DNA of 64,000 nt from contig NZ_JACTGR010000006.1 of NCBI RefSeq assembly GCF_014489075.1, positions 124,001-188,000 on the forward strand, written 5' to 3'. Below the pieces are notes generated by a model. That model did no database searches. It was not told the DNA's origin and was given only the letters and a program-made list of their open reading frames with translations. Below are positions 26,001 through 33,536 of the stretch, piece by piece. Origin of the DNA: Sphingomonas sp. JC676. Lineage in GTDB: Bacteria > Pseudomonadota > Alphaproteobacteria > Sphingomonadales > Sphingomonadaceae. The first letter of the stretch is position 1. The number at the start of each line of letters is the position of its first letter. The translations under genes and the position numbers were made by a program.

Positions 26001-26048
26001 CGACACGCCCGCCAGCAATCCCGCTACCGCGCATCCGAGTTTCCGCAT
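23043..26048 (-). CDS. TonB-dependent outer-membrane receptor with Gly/Gln-rich insertion
   Basis: 1001 aa. A signal peptide (GCAVAGLLAGVSPIAAFAQA) leads to a Pro/Ala linker, a TonB box (SEDIVVTGELRG), a plug domain (SYGASSVGDLINALSAQLGS; INFVLRRRF), and a beta-barrel ending in FRLDGSW-type strands and terminal VRISVRKLFF. The final Phe is expected for outer-membrane assembly. Late in the barrel a low-complexity stretch, a Gly-Gln dipeptide run then a poly-Gly region, spans about 80 residues (codons near 23520-23760). ATG 26048 begins the leader and follows GGAG; the frame extends to 26117 without support. Substrate unknown. Confidence 0.88.
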   Translation of the reverse strand: MRKLGCAVAGLLAGVSPIAAFAQAQKGQAQAPAPTPAPTSAPAQDAPIDEQSEDIVVTGELRGAVKTDIKPEVQLSPADIQSYGASSVGDLINALSAQLGSGQGRGGEQPVILLSGRRSTYNEVNSLPPEAIERIDILPEEVALQYGYSASQKVINFVLRRRFQALTARLEGRAPTQGGNSGQQGELDLLKINRDGRFEFNLNYDHSSSILESERGVTRAGTSLFDTRGNIIGLDPITGVPGGEIDPALSALAGSTVTVAGVPDAAAGGAQGLGAFAANANDPNVSNLTPYRTLVSPQKNLTLKGVYNHTISPHVSATANVQLNVTESDSLLGLPGVTLELPTGNPYSPFSRDVQLLRYLDNLSPLERSADSQTVQGEVSVNGDQAPWSKDWNWSFQGSYNRATSETTTDTNVNPVAMQALLDAGDPSFNPFAAIPASLVTVAAADYARTTTNTGNVEFLTNGPLFSVPAGKVNASIRIRGNTNDLSSESFRRGLTSNSDISRDTAAVRGNINLPVASRRNAVLDAIGDLTLNANFEVEQLSDFGRLVTTGYGFNWSPITQVQARVNWVEDSNAPSPQQLGNPTITTPNVRVFDNVRGESVDITTITGGNPLLSADSRHVFNVGLNIRPFADTNFGIVANYTNQRYRNTAQAFPGVTAAIEAAFPDRFVRDADGQLLSVDYRPVNFARRDREQFRWGFNLSLPIASPQATRMRERREAFQKARAESQRTGQPMPPEFTAQLEQFRRLGQQGSLFGSPAQGGQGANRRQGQGQDQGQGQGQGQGQGQGQGQNQAQGQQGQNGQQPRGDGQGGAGAGAGGGGFRGGGGGGGGRGGFGGRGGGGGNRLFFNAYHTWVFKDDVVIRPGLPTLDQLSGELSGRGSPAHQIQVQAGIKRDALSFRLDGSWQSATQASTGTLGSGDGLTFASLTKFNLQAEANLGQDVDLLLKHPWLRGTRIAFNVDNLFNAKQRVTDENGATPAAYAPNLMDPLGRVVRISVRKLFF
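23681..23730. repeat. CCCTGG hexanucleotide microsatellite inside the receptor gene
   Basis: Tandem CCCTGG units with a few CCCCTG variants. Read on the minus strand they encode repeated Gly-Gln. Hexamer length changes would preserve frame, so the tract can vary without inactivating the gene. Confidence 0.85.
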
Positions 26049-26116
26049 CGCCCACTCCGAACCGGGGCCGAAATGACCCGCAACAAAGCAGCCGCCTAAA
26101 CACGGTTTGTCGCACA

Positions 26117-26122
26117 ATTATA
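26117..26122 (-). promoter_or_regulatory. -10 element (TATAAT) upstream of the TonB-dependent receptor
   Basis: A perfect TATAAT on the minus strand, predicted start near 26110, about 60 bases before the receptor ATG. No good -35 is present at 16-18 bases, so activation by a regulator is possible. Confidence 0.4.
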
Positions 26123-26128
26123 CCAAGC

Positions 26129-26147
26129 TTCCGGCAAAATGCCGGAA
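26129..26147 (-). terminator. Hairpin between phosphatase and receptor genes
   Basis: TTCCGGCA-AAA-TGCCGGAA is a perfect 8-bp stem. It lies 48 bases downstream of the phosphatase stop and just upstream of the receptor -10 element. It has no T-run, so it is a weak terminator or a regulatory hairpin. Confidence 0.35.
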
Positions 26148-26194
26148 ACAGGGCGCAATCCTAGGGAATCACCTTCCCGGAGGGGACTATCGCA

Positions 26195-27121
26195 TCATGC
26201 CGCGTCAATCTGGACGACATGGAGTTCGCTGCCGTCGGCGTCGCTATAGCCGATGCGGATCGCCGAGCGATTGAGCGCGCAGGCGACGAAGCCGGGCTTC
26301 AGCGCGCAGAAATCGCCGCCATTGTCGCTGCACGGATCGTCGTTCTGCGAGCCGGCGCCTGCGCAGATATAGTCGGTCCCGCCGCTCTTCACATGCTGCA
26401 AATTATGGTTGTGGCCGTGCAGGTAGAGCGGCACCCGGTGCCGCTGCAGGATCGGGTCGACCCGGTCGATCACGTCGACCTTGGCGGCCTTCTCCGCGGC
26501 CGTGTAGCGCACCACCGGGTGGTGGCCGATCACGATCTTCCACTGCGCCCGCGACGCCGCCAGGCTCCGGTCGAGCCAGCGGAGCTGCCCTTCCAGATCC
26601 TGGCCGCCCGCATTGGTCTTGCGGTCGTGATAGCCCGAGATCATCGGCGTGGTGTCGATCACGAAGAACTCCACCGTCGCCCCGTCGGGCGCCTGCTTGC
26701 GGAACGCATACCAGCGGCCCGGCATGTTCCAGCGGTTCTTCCTCGCGCCATAGTCGATCTGCGCCTGCTCGTTGCCGCGATAGTCGTGATTGCCGAGCGC
26801 GGCATACCAGGGCACCTGGAGCGAGCGGGCATGATAGATGTCCTCGAATGATCCCCGCCAGTGCGGATCGTCGATGCCAGTCACGCCGTTCTCGTAGAAA
26901 TTGTCGCCGACGGTCAGCACATATTCGGCGCCGATCGCCATTGCCGTGTCCGCCATCCGGTCGGCGACGAGGCGCTGGTTGCCGCGCCCGAAGCGTCCCC
27001 AGTCGCCCAGCACGAGGAAGGTCATCGACGGGCCGCCGATCCGCGCCCAGCCCGGCGACAGCGGCACCAGCGAGGCGGCAAGCCCGCCCAGCACGTGACG
27101 ACGGGTGAGAGTCAGGATCAT
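26195..27121 (-). CDS. Purple-acid-phosphatase-like metallophosphatase, exported
   Basis: 308 aa. A twin-arginine-like leader (LTRRHVLGGLAASLVPLSPG) precedes a calcineurin-type metallophosphoesterase domain. Metal-binding motifs occur in order: FLVLGDWGR, TVGDNFYENG, YAALGNHDYRG, VIGHHPVV and YLHGHNHNLQ. This order and the GDNFY motif resemble tartrate-resistant (type 5) acid phosphatases. Likely a periplasmic phosphatase; substrate not evident. Monocistronic, reading toward the receptor gene. Confidence 0.87.
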   Translation of the reverse strand: MILTLTRRHVLGGLAASLVPLSPGWARIGGPSMTFLVLGDWGRFGRGNQRLVADRMADTAMAIGAEYVLTVGDNFYENGVTGIDDPHWRGSFEDIYHARSLQVPWYAALGNHDYRGNEQAQIDYGARKNRWNMPGRWYAFRKQAPDGATVEFFVIDTTPMISGYHDRKTNAGGQDLEGQLRWLDRSLAASRAQWKIVIGHHPVVRYTAAEKAAKVDVIDRVDPILQRHRVPLYLHGHNHNLQHVKSGGTDYICAGAGSQNDDPCSDNGGDFCALKPGFVACALNRSAIRIGYSDADGSELHVVQIDAA

Positions 27122-27233
27122 AGCTTGCGCCCATCGGATGCGGAAGAGGGCGGCCTAGGCGATCAAGACGACAGCTATATTTCACGCGCAGGCGAACACT
27201 GGCGCCGCGAAGCTTCTGGATATCTGGGGAAAC

Positions 27234-27257
27234 CGGGGTCCCGATCACGAGACCCCG
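27234..27257 (-). terminator. Terminator of tRNA-Leu
   Basis: CGGGGTC pairs with GACCCCG across ten bases, followed on the minus strand by GGTTT. A smaller hairpin, GTCCC-CTGA-GGGAC, lies between it and the tRNA 3' end. Confidence 0.5.
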
Positions 27258-27283
27258 AAATTACCTGTCCCTCAGGGGACTAG

Positions 27284-27370
27284 TGGTGCGGCCGAGAAGA
27301 CTCGAACTTCCACGGGCTTTCGCCCACAACGACCTCAACGTTGCGCGTCTACCAGTTCCGCCACGGCCGC
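27284..27370 (-). tRNA. tRNA-Leu, anticodon GAG
   Basis: 87 nt on the minus strand. The acceptor arm GCGGCCG pairs with CGGCCGC, and the 3' ACCA is encoded. The anticodon arm is CAACG-TTGAGGT-CGTTG, giving anticodon GAG. There is a long class II variable arm (TGGGCGAAAGCCCGT) and a T arm with TTCGAGT. All features fit a leucine tRNA reading CUC/CUU codons. Confidence 0.95.
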
Positions 27371-27415
27371 ACGTGAAACCCCGCCGGAGGACCCCGACGG
27401 CTGGTAAGGCAGCGG

Positions 27416-27444
27416 CCCCTAGCAAAGCGATCCGGTGCTGGCAA
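27416..27444 (-). promoter_or_regulatory. Promoter of tRNA-Leu
   Basis: TTGCCA, 17-base spacer, TAGGGG on the minus strand, with a GC-rich discriminator after it as expected for a stringently controlled stable RNA. Predicted start about 40 bases before the tRNA. Confidence 0.45.
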
Positions 27445-27500
27445 CCCGCGTGGACATGCTTTCCCGATTGCGCAGATACGCCTAAGCGCGTGGGCCCTTC

Positions 27501-28859
27501 ATGTTCCGCTCCCCCGCTTTGACCGCCGAGACGCGCCGCATCCTCGCCCTTGCCTGGCCGGTGATGCTCACCAGCCTCAACTGGACGATCCTGCACGTCA
27601 CCGACGTGGTGGTCGTCGGCCTCACCGGCACGCACGAAGTCGCAGCGCTGGGCGCGAGCCGCACGCTGACCTTTCCCGGCATCGTCATGGGGCTCGGCGC
27701 GCTCACCGGTATCCTCGTCCATGTCTCGCGTGCCGACGGCGCCGGCGATCTGCGCGGCACCGGCCGGGTGTTCCACGAAGGGCTGCTGCTTGCGCTCGTC
27801 CTCGGCCTGGTCAGTGCTGCGATACTCTTCGCCTTTCCCGAGCCGATGCTGCTCGGCCTGGGCGTCACGCCCGAGCTGACCCCTGCCACCGCCGATATCG
27901 TCCGCGTGATGGCGCTCGCTTATCCCTTCCAGCTCATCATCATCGCGGCGAGCTTCTTCCTCGAGGGCGTCAGCCGTCCGCGCCGGGTGACCGTGGTCAA
28001 TCTGTCGACCCTGCCGCTCAACGCGGTGCTCGCCTGGGCGCTTTCGGGCGGGCATCTGGGCATGCCCGCGCTCGGCGCTGTCGGCGCAGCGGCGGCGACC
28101 GCGATCGCCTCGGCGCTGGGCGCGCTGGGCATGCTCGCCGCCGCCTGGACGCTGCCGCGCGCCAAGTCGCGCGGCGTGCACGAGATGGCAAAGCTGTTCT
28201 CCGCCCAGACGGTACGCGGCGCGGTCGAGCTGGCGAAATTCGGCGCGGTCCCCGCCATCGCGTCGGGGCTCGAGCTCGCCGGCTTCGCGATCCTGATCGC
28301 GCTGTCGACCCAGCTCGGCGAGACGACGGCGCATGCCTTCCAGATCGTCTTCTCGGTCCACAACGTCACCTTCGGGGTCGCGCTCGGGCTAGGATCGGCG
28401 GCGGGGGTCCGCGCTGGCAATGCCGTGGGCGAAGGCGTGCCCGAGGCGGCGGCGTGGCGCACGACCATCGCCGCCGTGCTGGCGGCGGTCTCCACCGGGT
28501 TGCTCGCGCTGCTGCTGATCGCCGCGCCCGCGCCTTTGGTCGATCTCTTCCCCGCCACGCCCGCGGTCCATGCCATGGCGATCGCGATGCTGCCGGTCTG
28601 GGCGCCGTTCATCCTGTTCGACGGGGTGCAGGTGGTGTTCGTCTATGCGCTGCGTTCGCTCGGCGACCAGGTCGCGGCCGGCGTCAACGGCATCATCGCC
28701 TTCTTCGTCATCACCGGCGGCGTCGGGCTATGGCTGGTGCATGCGGGGATCGGCCCCAATGCGCTAGTCTTTGCCTCGGGCCTCGGCATGGTCGTGGCGG
28801 CATTGCTCAACGGCGGCCGCCTGGCGTGGATCAGCCGCCGATTTCGTTCGCGAAGCTGA
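27501..28859 (+). CDS. MATE family multidrug efflux protein
   Basis: 452 aa with about twelve hydrophobic helices in two related halves. The N-terminal helix region (ILALAWPVMLTSLNWTILHV, TDVVVVGLTGTHEVAALGAS) and the second half (VELAKFGAVPAIASGLELAG, TTAHAFQIVFSVHNVTFGVA, LGLGSAAGVRAGNAVGEG) match MatE domains. It probably exports cationic compounds using an ion gradient. Its 3' end overlaps the convergent zinc-ribbon gene by 29 bases. Confidence 0.9.
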   Translation: MFRSPALTAETRRILALAWPVMLTSLNWTILHVTDVVVVGLTGTHEVAALGASRTLTFPGIVMGLGALTGILVHVSRADGAGDLRGTGRVFHEGLLLALVLGLVSAAILFAFPEPMLLGLGVTPELTPATADIVRVMALAYPFQLIIIAASFFLEGVSRPRRVTVVNLSTLPLNAVLAWALSGGHLGMPALGAVGAAAATAIASALGALGMLAAAWTLPRAKSRGVHEMAKLFSAQTVRGAVELAKFGAVPAIASGLELAGFAILIALSTQLGETTAHAFQIVFSVHNVTFGVALGLGSAAGVRAGNAVGEGVPEAAAWRTTIAAVLAAVSTGLLALLLIAAPAPLVDLFPATPAVHAMAIAMLPVWAPFILFDGVQVVFVYALRSLGDQVAAGVNGIIAFFVITGGVGLWLVHAGIGPNALVFASGLGMVVAALLNGGRLAWISRRFRSRS

Positions 28860-29559
28860 GTTGCACCACCTTGGCGCTGGCCGGCACGTCGACCTTGGCG
28901 CCGTTGAACTCGATCGCGCCCTTGGCCCCCAGCGAGCGGACCTGCGGCGTGATCCGCCAGCTATAGACCAGCCGGTCATGCGCGTCGGTCAGCTCGACGC
29001 GGATATCGGGCACCGATTGCTTGCTGCCGGTGGGGTTCACCACCTTGCCCGAGACCATGAACAGCTCGCTGCCATTGGGCATGGTCCGCCGTTCGACCGC
29101 CTTGTCGGTGAACAGCAGCGGCGTCTCGACCTCGCCGCCGATGCCGAGCCCAAGCTGCGCGGCGATCCCCGGCGCGCCCGAATAGAGGATCGCGGCGGTG
29201 CCGAGCAGCATCGACACGCCCGCGATGATCGCCGCGGCGGTCCAGCGCCGCGCGGGATTGCGGCGCGGCTTGAACGGCGGCTCCGGCGCGAACGGATCAT
29301 AACCAATGTCGGCGGGCGCCGAGACTGCGGCATCCTCATAGACGCGCGGCGGCGCCGCCTCGGCCGGCGGGCGCGCCTCGCGCTTGGGCGCGGGCGTCGG
29401 CGGGCCGTCGCTCTTCGTGGCGCGGGTGGCGAGATCGAGGATCTCGGGCGCCTGGAACCAGCTATGCTTGCAGCTGGCGCACCGCACCGTACGCCCCTCG
29501 CCGATCGCGCTATCGGGGACAAGGTACCGGGTACGGCACTGGCTACATTCCAGGATCAT
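28831..29559 (-). CDS. Zinc-ribbon (MJ0042) membrane protein with DUF3426
   Basis: 242 aa. An N-terminal zinc finger (ILECSQCRTRYLVPDSA, VRCASCKHSWFQ) with two Cys pairs is followed by a disordered Pro-rich linker. One membrane segment follows (AAAIIAGVSMLLGTAAILYS), then a C-terminal domain (MVSGKVVNPTGSKQSVPDIR) of the DUF3426 type. This architecture is common in proteobacteria, function unknown. Its start is divergent from ftsE, an arrangement common in sphingomonads as far as I recall. Confidence 0.88.
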   Translation of the reverse strand: MILECSQCRTRYLVPDSAIGEGRTVRCASCKHSWFQAPEILDLATRATKSDGPPTPAPKREARPPAEAAPPRVYEDAAVSAPADIGYDPFAPEPPFKPRRNPARRWTAAAIIAGVSMLLGTAAILYSGAPGIAAQLGLGIGGEVETPLLFTDKAVERRTMPNGSELFMVSGKVVNPTGSKQSVPDIRVELTDAHDRLVYSWRITPQVRSLGAKGAIEFNGAKVDVPASAKVVQLSFANEIGG

Positions 29560-29603
29560 TGGTTGTTCTCGCTGAGCGGCAACCCCATTGGCCACTGGTG
29601 GTG

Positions 29604-29632
29604 ATTCTAGACGCATCGAATCGGGGCAGCAA
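29604..29632 (-). promoter_or_regulatory. Promoter of the zinc-ribbon gene
   Basis: TTGCTG, 17-base spacer, TAGAAT on the minus strand; predicted start about 38 bases before the ATG at 29559. Confidence 0.45.
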
Positions 29633-29736
29633 GTGTCACGCAGCAGACACATTCGCCTCCCCTTGCGCTTGAGCCATAGGGGCGGCTGTGCGATGGCTGA
29701 TCGGCCGAACGGATAGGGAGGACGGCCGAGCGGCGC

Positions 29737-30438
29737 ATGGCGAACATCGTTCAATTCGAGAATGTCGGCCTGCGCTATGCGACGGGCCCCGAGACGCTTT
29801 CGGACGTCAGCTTCACGCTCCGCACCGGCGCCTTCTATTTCCTCACCGGCCCCTCCGGCGCGGGCAAGACCTCGCTGCTCAAATTGCTCTACCTCGCCAA
29901 GCGCCCCACGCGCGGCGTGATCCGCCTGTTCGGCGAGGATGCCGGCGCGCTGCCCCGCCAGCGGCTGCCCGGCTTCCGCCGCCGTATCGGCGTCGTGTTC
30001 CAGGACTTCCGGCTGGTTGCGCATCTCTCGGCGTACGACAATATCGCGCTGCCGCTGCGCGTCGCCGGCGTTTCCGAAAGCGATATCGAGGCGCCGGTGC
30101 GCGAGATGCTCGCCTGGGTGGGCCTCACCGATCGCGGCCGCGCCAAGCCGCCGACGCTGTCGGGCGGCGAGCAGCAGCGCATCGCCATCGCCCGCGCGGT
30201 GATCGGCCGGCCCGAGATCCTCGTCGCCGACGAGCCGACCGGAAACGTCGATCCCGACATGGCCGAGCGGCTGCTCCATCTGTTCGATTCGCTCAATCGG
30301 CTGGGCACGACCGTGGTCGTCGCCACCCACGACTTCCACCTGATCAACCGCATTCCGAACGCGCATATGATGCGGCTCGAAAAGGGTCAGGTGATCGATC
30401 CCACCGGTTCGCTGCGCAATCCGCCGGGTGAGGCATGA
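29737..30438 (+). CDS. ftsE: Cell division ATP-binding protein FtsE
   Basis: ABC ATPase, 233 aa, that with FtsX relays septal signals to cell-wall hydrolases. Walker A GPSGAGKTSLLKLLYL, Q-loop VFQDFRLVAHLSAYDNI, ABC signature LSGGEQQRIAIARAVIG, Walker B ILVADEPTGNVDP and the switch His in VVVATHDFHLI are all present. The stop overlaps ftsX (ATGA). First gene of the ftsEX-ydcF-plsC operon. Confidence 0.95.
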   Translation: MANIVQFENVGLRYATGPETLSDVSFTLRTGAFYFLTGPSGAGKTSLLKLLYLAKRPTRGVIRLFGEDAGALPRQRLPGFRRRIGVVFQDFRLVAHLSAYDNIALPLRVAGVSESDIEAPVREMLAWVGLTDRGRAKPPTLSGGEQQRIAIARAVIGRPEILVADEPTGNVDPDMAERLLHLFDSLNRLGTTVVVATHDFHLINRIPNAHMMRLEKGQVIDPTGSLRNPPGEA

Positions 30439-31319
30439 GGCTCCGGCTCAATCCGAACGCCGCCGATCGGCGCCTGCTCGACGAGAGCCGGCGCACCCGC
30501 GCGATGACCTGGATCATGGCGATCATGGTGTTCCTCACCGTGCTCGCCGGCGCATTGGGGCTCGGCATGTTCGCCGCCACCGCGCAGCTCGACCGCGAGC
30601 TTGCCGGGCGGCTGACCGTCCAGATCGTCGAACCCGATCCCCAGCTTCGCGATAGCCAGGCCGCCGGCGTGCTCGCCGAATTGCGCAAGCTGCCCGGCGT
30701 CACCCGCGCTGAGGAGGCCGACCGCGCCCATCTCGCCGAACTGCTCAAGCCCTGGCTCGGCGACGCGGGGCTCGATCCTGATCTGCCGATGCCGGCGATG
30801 ATCGACGTCGATATGCGCGGGGGCGACGGTGCCGCGGTCGAGCGGGCCGCGCGGCGGATCGCGCCCGGCGCGCGGGTCGATCGCCATGCGCAATGGCTCT
30901 CCCCCGTCCGAACCTTCATGACGACGATGACCTGGCTCGCGGTCGGGCTGATGCTGCTGATCGCCACCGCCACCGCCGCCGTCGTGCTGCTCGCCGCACG
31001 TTCGGGGCTGGACACGCACCGCGACACGATCGAAGTGCTCCACATGCTCGGATCCACCGATATCCAGGTCGCGCGTCTCTTCCAGCGCCGGATCGCGTTC
31101 GACACGTTGGTCGGCGGGCTGGGCGGCACCGTGGCCGCGCTGGCGCTGATCTGGGCTCTCCAGTCGCGGATAGACGCGCTCGGCTCCGAATTGATGAGCG
31201 GCGTCGCGCTCCAGCAGCGCGACTGGTTCCTCCTGTTGCTGCTCCCGCTCGGTTTCGCGTTGCTCGCGACGGTCGCGGCGCGGCTGGCGGTGCTCGGCGC
31301 GCTGAGGAGGACGCTGTGA
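30435..31319 (+). CDS. ftsX: Cell division protein FtsX
   Basis: Membrane partner of FtsE, 294 aa, four helices. An N-terminal helix (WIMAIMVFLTVLAGALGLGM) precedes a periplasmic domain (ELRKLPGVTRAEEADRAHLA). The FtsX-type membrane part follows (TFMTTMTWLAVGLMLLIATA; VLHMLGSTDIQVARLFQRRI) and a final hydrophobic helix. Start ATG overlaps ftsE, stop overlaps the GTG of the next gene. Confidence 0.92.
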   Translation: MRLRLNPNAADRRLLDESRRTRAMTWIMAIMVFLTVLAGALGLGMFAATAQLDRELAGRLTVQIVEPDPQLRDSQAAGVLAELRKLPGVTRAEEADRAHLAELLKPWLGDAGLDPDLPMPAMIDVDMRGGDGAAVERAARRIAPGARVDRHAQWLSPVRTFMTTMTWLAVGLMLLIATATAAVVLLAARSGLDTHRDTIEVLHMLGSTDIQVARLFQRRIAFDTLVGGLGGTVAALALIWALQSRIDALGSELMSGVALQQRDWFLLLLLPLGFALLATVAARLAVLGALRRTL

Positions 31320-31846
31320 TCTGGCGTCTCGTCGTGCTGCTGATCCTCGCCTGGGCGGTGGGGTTCGGCATCTTCCTGCTGACGCTCGGCAAGCCCCTCG
31401 AGGCGCGCAGGACCGATGCGATCGTCGTACTCACCGGCGGCTCCGGACGGATCGCGCGCGGGCTCGACGTGCTGCGCGCCGGCGACGCCCAGCGGATGCT
31501 GGTGAGCGGGGTCGATCCCGATGTCCGCCCGCACGAGCTCGCCGCCCAGTTCAAGAACGATCGCAAGCTGTTCGATTGCTGCGTCGACCTCGGCCATGAA
31601 TCGGTCGACACGCGCTCGAACGCCGAGGAAACCGCGCGCTGGGTGCGCCAGCACGGCTATAAGAGCGTGCGGCTGGTGACGTCGGACTGGCACATGGCGC
31701 GCGCACGGATGGAGCTTTCGCACACGCTCGACCAGGTCGAGATCGTCGGCGACGGCGTACGCAGCAAGCCCGGCTACGGCATGCTGTTCCGCGAATATCA
31801 CAAGTTCCTGGTGCGACGAGCGGCTTTGTGGCTGGGCGCCGACTGA
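31316..31846 (+). CDS. YdcF family protein (DUF218)
   Basis: 176 aa. An N-terminal membrane helix (VVLLILAWAVGFGIFLLTLG) precedes a DUF218 domain: DAIVVLTGGSGRIARGLDVL, RMLVSGVDPD, HESVDTRSNAEETARWV and VTSDWHMARARMEL, with the family DWHMxRA motif. Start is GTG overlapping the ftsX stop. DUF218 members act around envelope polysaccharides and vancomycin sensitivity (SanA/ElyC); placement with ftsX and plsC suits an envelope role. Confidence 0.85.
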   Translation: MIWRLVVLLILAWAVGFGIFLLTLGKPLEARRTDAIVVLTGGSGRIARGLDVLRAGDAQRMLVSGVDPDVRPHELAAQFKNDRKLFDCCVDLGHESVDTRSNAEETARWVRQHGYKSVRLVTSDWHMARARMELSHTLDQVEIVGDGVRSKPGYGMLFREYHKFLVRRAALWLGAD

Positions 31847-31848
31847 CG

Positions 31849-32532
31849 ATGAACCGGCTGCGCTCGCTGCTGTTTGCGATCGTCTTCTACGGCGTCTCGG
31901 CGCTGCTGGTGCTGTTCGTCCCGCTGGCCGGGCTGTTCGGGCGCAAGGCGCTGCGTAGCTATGCGATGGCCTGGGTGTCGGTGCTTCGCTGGTGCACCGC
32001 CACCATCCTCGGCATCCGCACCCGGATCGAAGGGACGATCCCCCAGGGCCCGGTGCTGTTCGCCGCCAAGCATGAATCGATCTACGAGGCGATGGAGCTC
32101 ACCCGGCTGCTCGGCTCGCCTGCCACGGTGATGAAGCGCGAGCTCGCGTCGATCCCGATCTGGGGCTGGGCGGCGCGGCGCTACGGCGTGATCGTCGTCG
32201 ATCGCAGCGCCAACGCCGCGGCGCTGCGCACGATGATGAAGGACGCCAAGGCCGCGCTCGCCGAGGGCCGGTCGATCATGATCTTTCCCGAGGGCACCCG
32301 GGTGAACCCCGGCGAGGCGCCCGAACTGCGCTCGGGCTTTGCCGGCCTTTATCGGATCCTGGGCCTGCCGGTGATCCCGGTCGCGGTGAAGAGCGGCCAT
32401 GTCTGGCCGCTCAAGGGGCACAAGCGCTCCGGCACGATCACCTTCAGCTTTGGCGAGCCGATCCCCCCGGGCTTGCCCCGCGCCGAGGCCGAGGCTCTGG
32501 TCCATGCGGGGATCAACCGGCTGAACGGCTAG
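31849..32532 (+). CDS. plsC: 1-acyl-sn-glycerol-3-phosphate acyltransferase
   Basis: 227 aa membrane-associated acyltransferase making phosphatidic acid from lysophosphatidate. An N-terminal hydrophobic segment (LLFAIVFYGVSALLVLFVPL) is followed by the catalytic motif KHESIYEAME (HX4E in place of the commoner HX4D) and the substrate motif MIFPEGTRVNPGE. ATG 31849 was chosen as the start of the membrane segment. Final gene of the ftsEX operon; converges on the NmrA-like gene. Confidence 0.88.
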   Translation: MNRLRSLLFAIVFYGVSALLVLFVPLAGLFGRKALRSYAMAWVSVLRWCTATILGIRTRIEGTIPQGPVLFAAKHESIYEAMELTRLLGSPATVMKRELASIPIWGWAARRYGVIVVDRSANAAALRTMMKDAKAALAEGRSIMIFPEGTRVNPGEAPELRSGFAGLYRILGLPVIPVAVKSGHVWPLKGHKRSGTITFSFGEPIPPGLPRAEAEALVHAGINRLNG

Positions 32533-32544
32533 GCGCCAGGCCTT

Positions 32545-33480
32545 TCAGGCTGCCGCCTCTGGCTTCGTGAACATGGCCGCGTTGCGCTTGACGAAATCAT
32601 ACATGCTCAACGGCTTCTCACCCGTGAGCCGAAACACATCGTCGGTCATGCGGTCATAGAGGCCCGCCGCATGCAGATCCCCCATCACCGCCAGATGGCT
32701 GACCAGGTGCGGCGGCATGCCATATTCGCGCAGCTTGCCGGTCCACGCTTCTACCGGCACGTCGCGATAGCGGATCGTCCGGCCCAGCACCGCGGAGAAG
32801 ACCCGGGCATAATGGTCGAGATCGGCCGATTCCGGTCCGGTCAGATCGTAGGCCCGGCCGATATGCGGGGCCGGATCGTCGAGGATCGCGGCGACCGCGC
32901 GCGCCACGTCGATGGTGGAGATCGGCGAGGTCCTGCTAGTGCCGAATGGCGCTGCGAGCTCGTCGTGCGCCAGGATATTGACTGCCGCCAAATTCCCGAA
33001 AAAGCCTTCCATGAAGACCGTCGGCCGTACCGTGACGACCGGGAGCCCGGACCAGGCCAGCGCCTGCTCCGCCAGCCAGTGCAGCTTGTGCTGCGGGCTG
33101 GGTGTAGTCTCGGTGATGCTCATCGACGAGACCGTCATCTGCGACATGTTCACGAATGCCTCGACGCGGTGATGGCGCGCCACCGCTGCCACATTGACGG
33201 TCGCCTCGAGATACGCCGCCGACACCGACATGCCGAAATAGATGCGCTTAACGCCCTCGATCACGCGGTGCATGTCGGTGAGATCGGTAAGATCGCCCTG
33301 CACCACCTCGGCGCCCATCCGGCGGAGCGCCTCGGCGCGTTCGTCTTCGCGCCGGACGAGGGCGCGAACCTTGTGCCCCTTGGCGAGCAGCATTTCGGTG
33401 AGGTGGCGGCCGATGGCGCCGACAGCACCGGCCGCGCCGGTGACGAGAATGGGCCGGTCGTGCGAAGGTTGGGAAGTCAT
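32545..33480 (-). CDS. NmrA-like NAD(P)-binding oxidoreductase
   Basis: 311 aa of the atypical short-chain dehydrogenase (NmrA/SDR_a5) group. The Rossmann motif PILVTGAAGAVGAIGRHLTE is at the N-terminus, followed by ALVRREDERAEALRRMGAEV and VVQGDLTDLTDMHRVIEGV. No catalytic YxxxK is obvious. ATG 33480 follows AAGGACAG; the reading frame to 33507 is unsupported. The perfect MarR operator 32 bases upstream and the neighbouring marR gene indicate inducible control. Quinone or NADPH sensing is possible but not shown. Confidence 0.85.
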   Translation of the reverse strand: MTSQPSHDRPILVTGAAGAVGAIGRHLTEMLLAKGHKVRALVRREDERAEALRRMGAEVVQGDLTDLTDMHRVIEGVKRIYFGMSVSAAYLEATVNVAAVARHHRVEAFVNMSQMTVSSMSITETTPSPQHKLHWLAEQALAWSGLPVVTVRPTVFMEGFFGNLAAVNILAHDELAAPFGTSRTSPISTIDVARAVAAILDDPAPHIGRAYDLTGPESADLDHYARVFSAVLGRTIRYRDVPVEAWTGKLREYGMPPHLVSHLAVMGDLHAAGLYDRMTDDVFRLTGEKPLSMYDFVKRNAAMFTKPEAAA

Positions 33481-33511
33481 ATCACTGTCCTTGATTTGTA
33501 GGGGCAATTAT

Positions 33512-33527
33512 TGTTGTATATACAACA
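33512..33527. promoter_or_regulatory. Perfect 16-bp MarR operator upstream of the NmrA-like gene
   Basis: TGTTGTATATACAACA is exactly palindromic and recurs with one mismatch in the marR promoter at 34015-34030, the pattern expected of an autoregulating MarR repressor. Confidence 0.8.
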
Positions 33528-33536
33528 TTAGTAGCT

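Noticed and set aside
31849..32532. HX4E in PlsC as an inactivating change
   Set aside because: As far as I recall, alphaproteobacterial PlsC proteins often carry Glu at this position, and the FPEGTR motif is intact.
33512..33527. TGTTGTATATACAACA as an attachment site or toxin-gene operator
   Set aside because: Its second copy in the marR promoter spacer explains it as a MarR operator.
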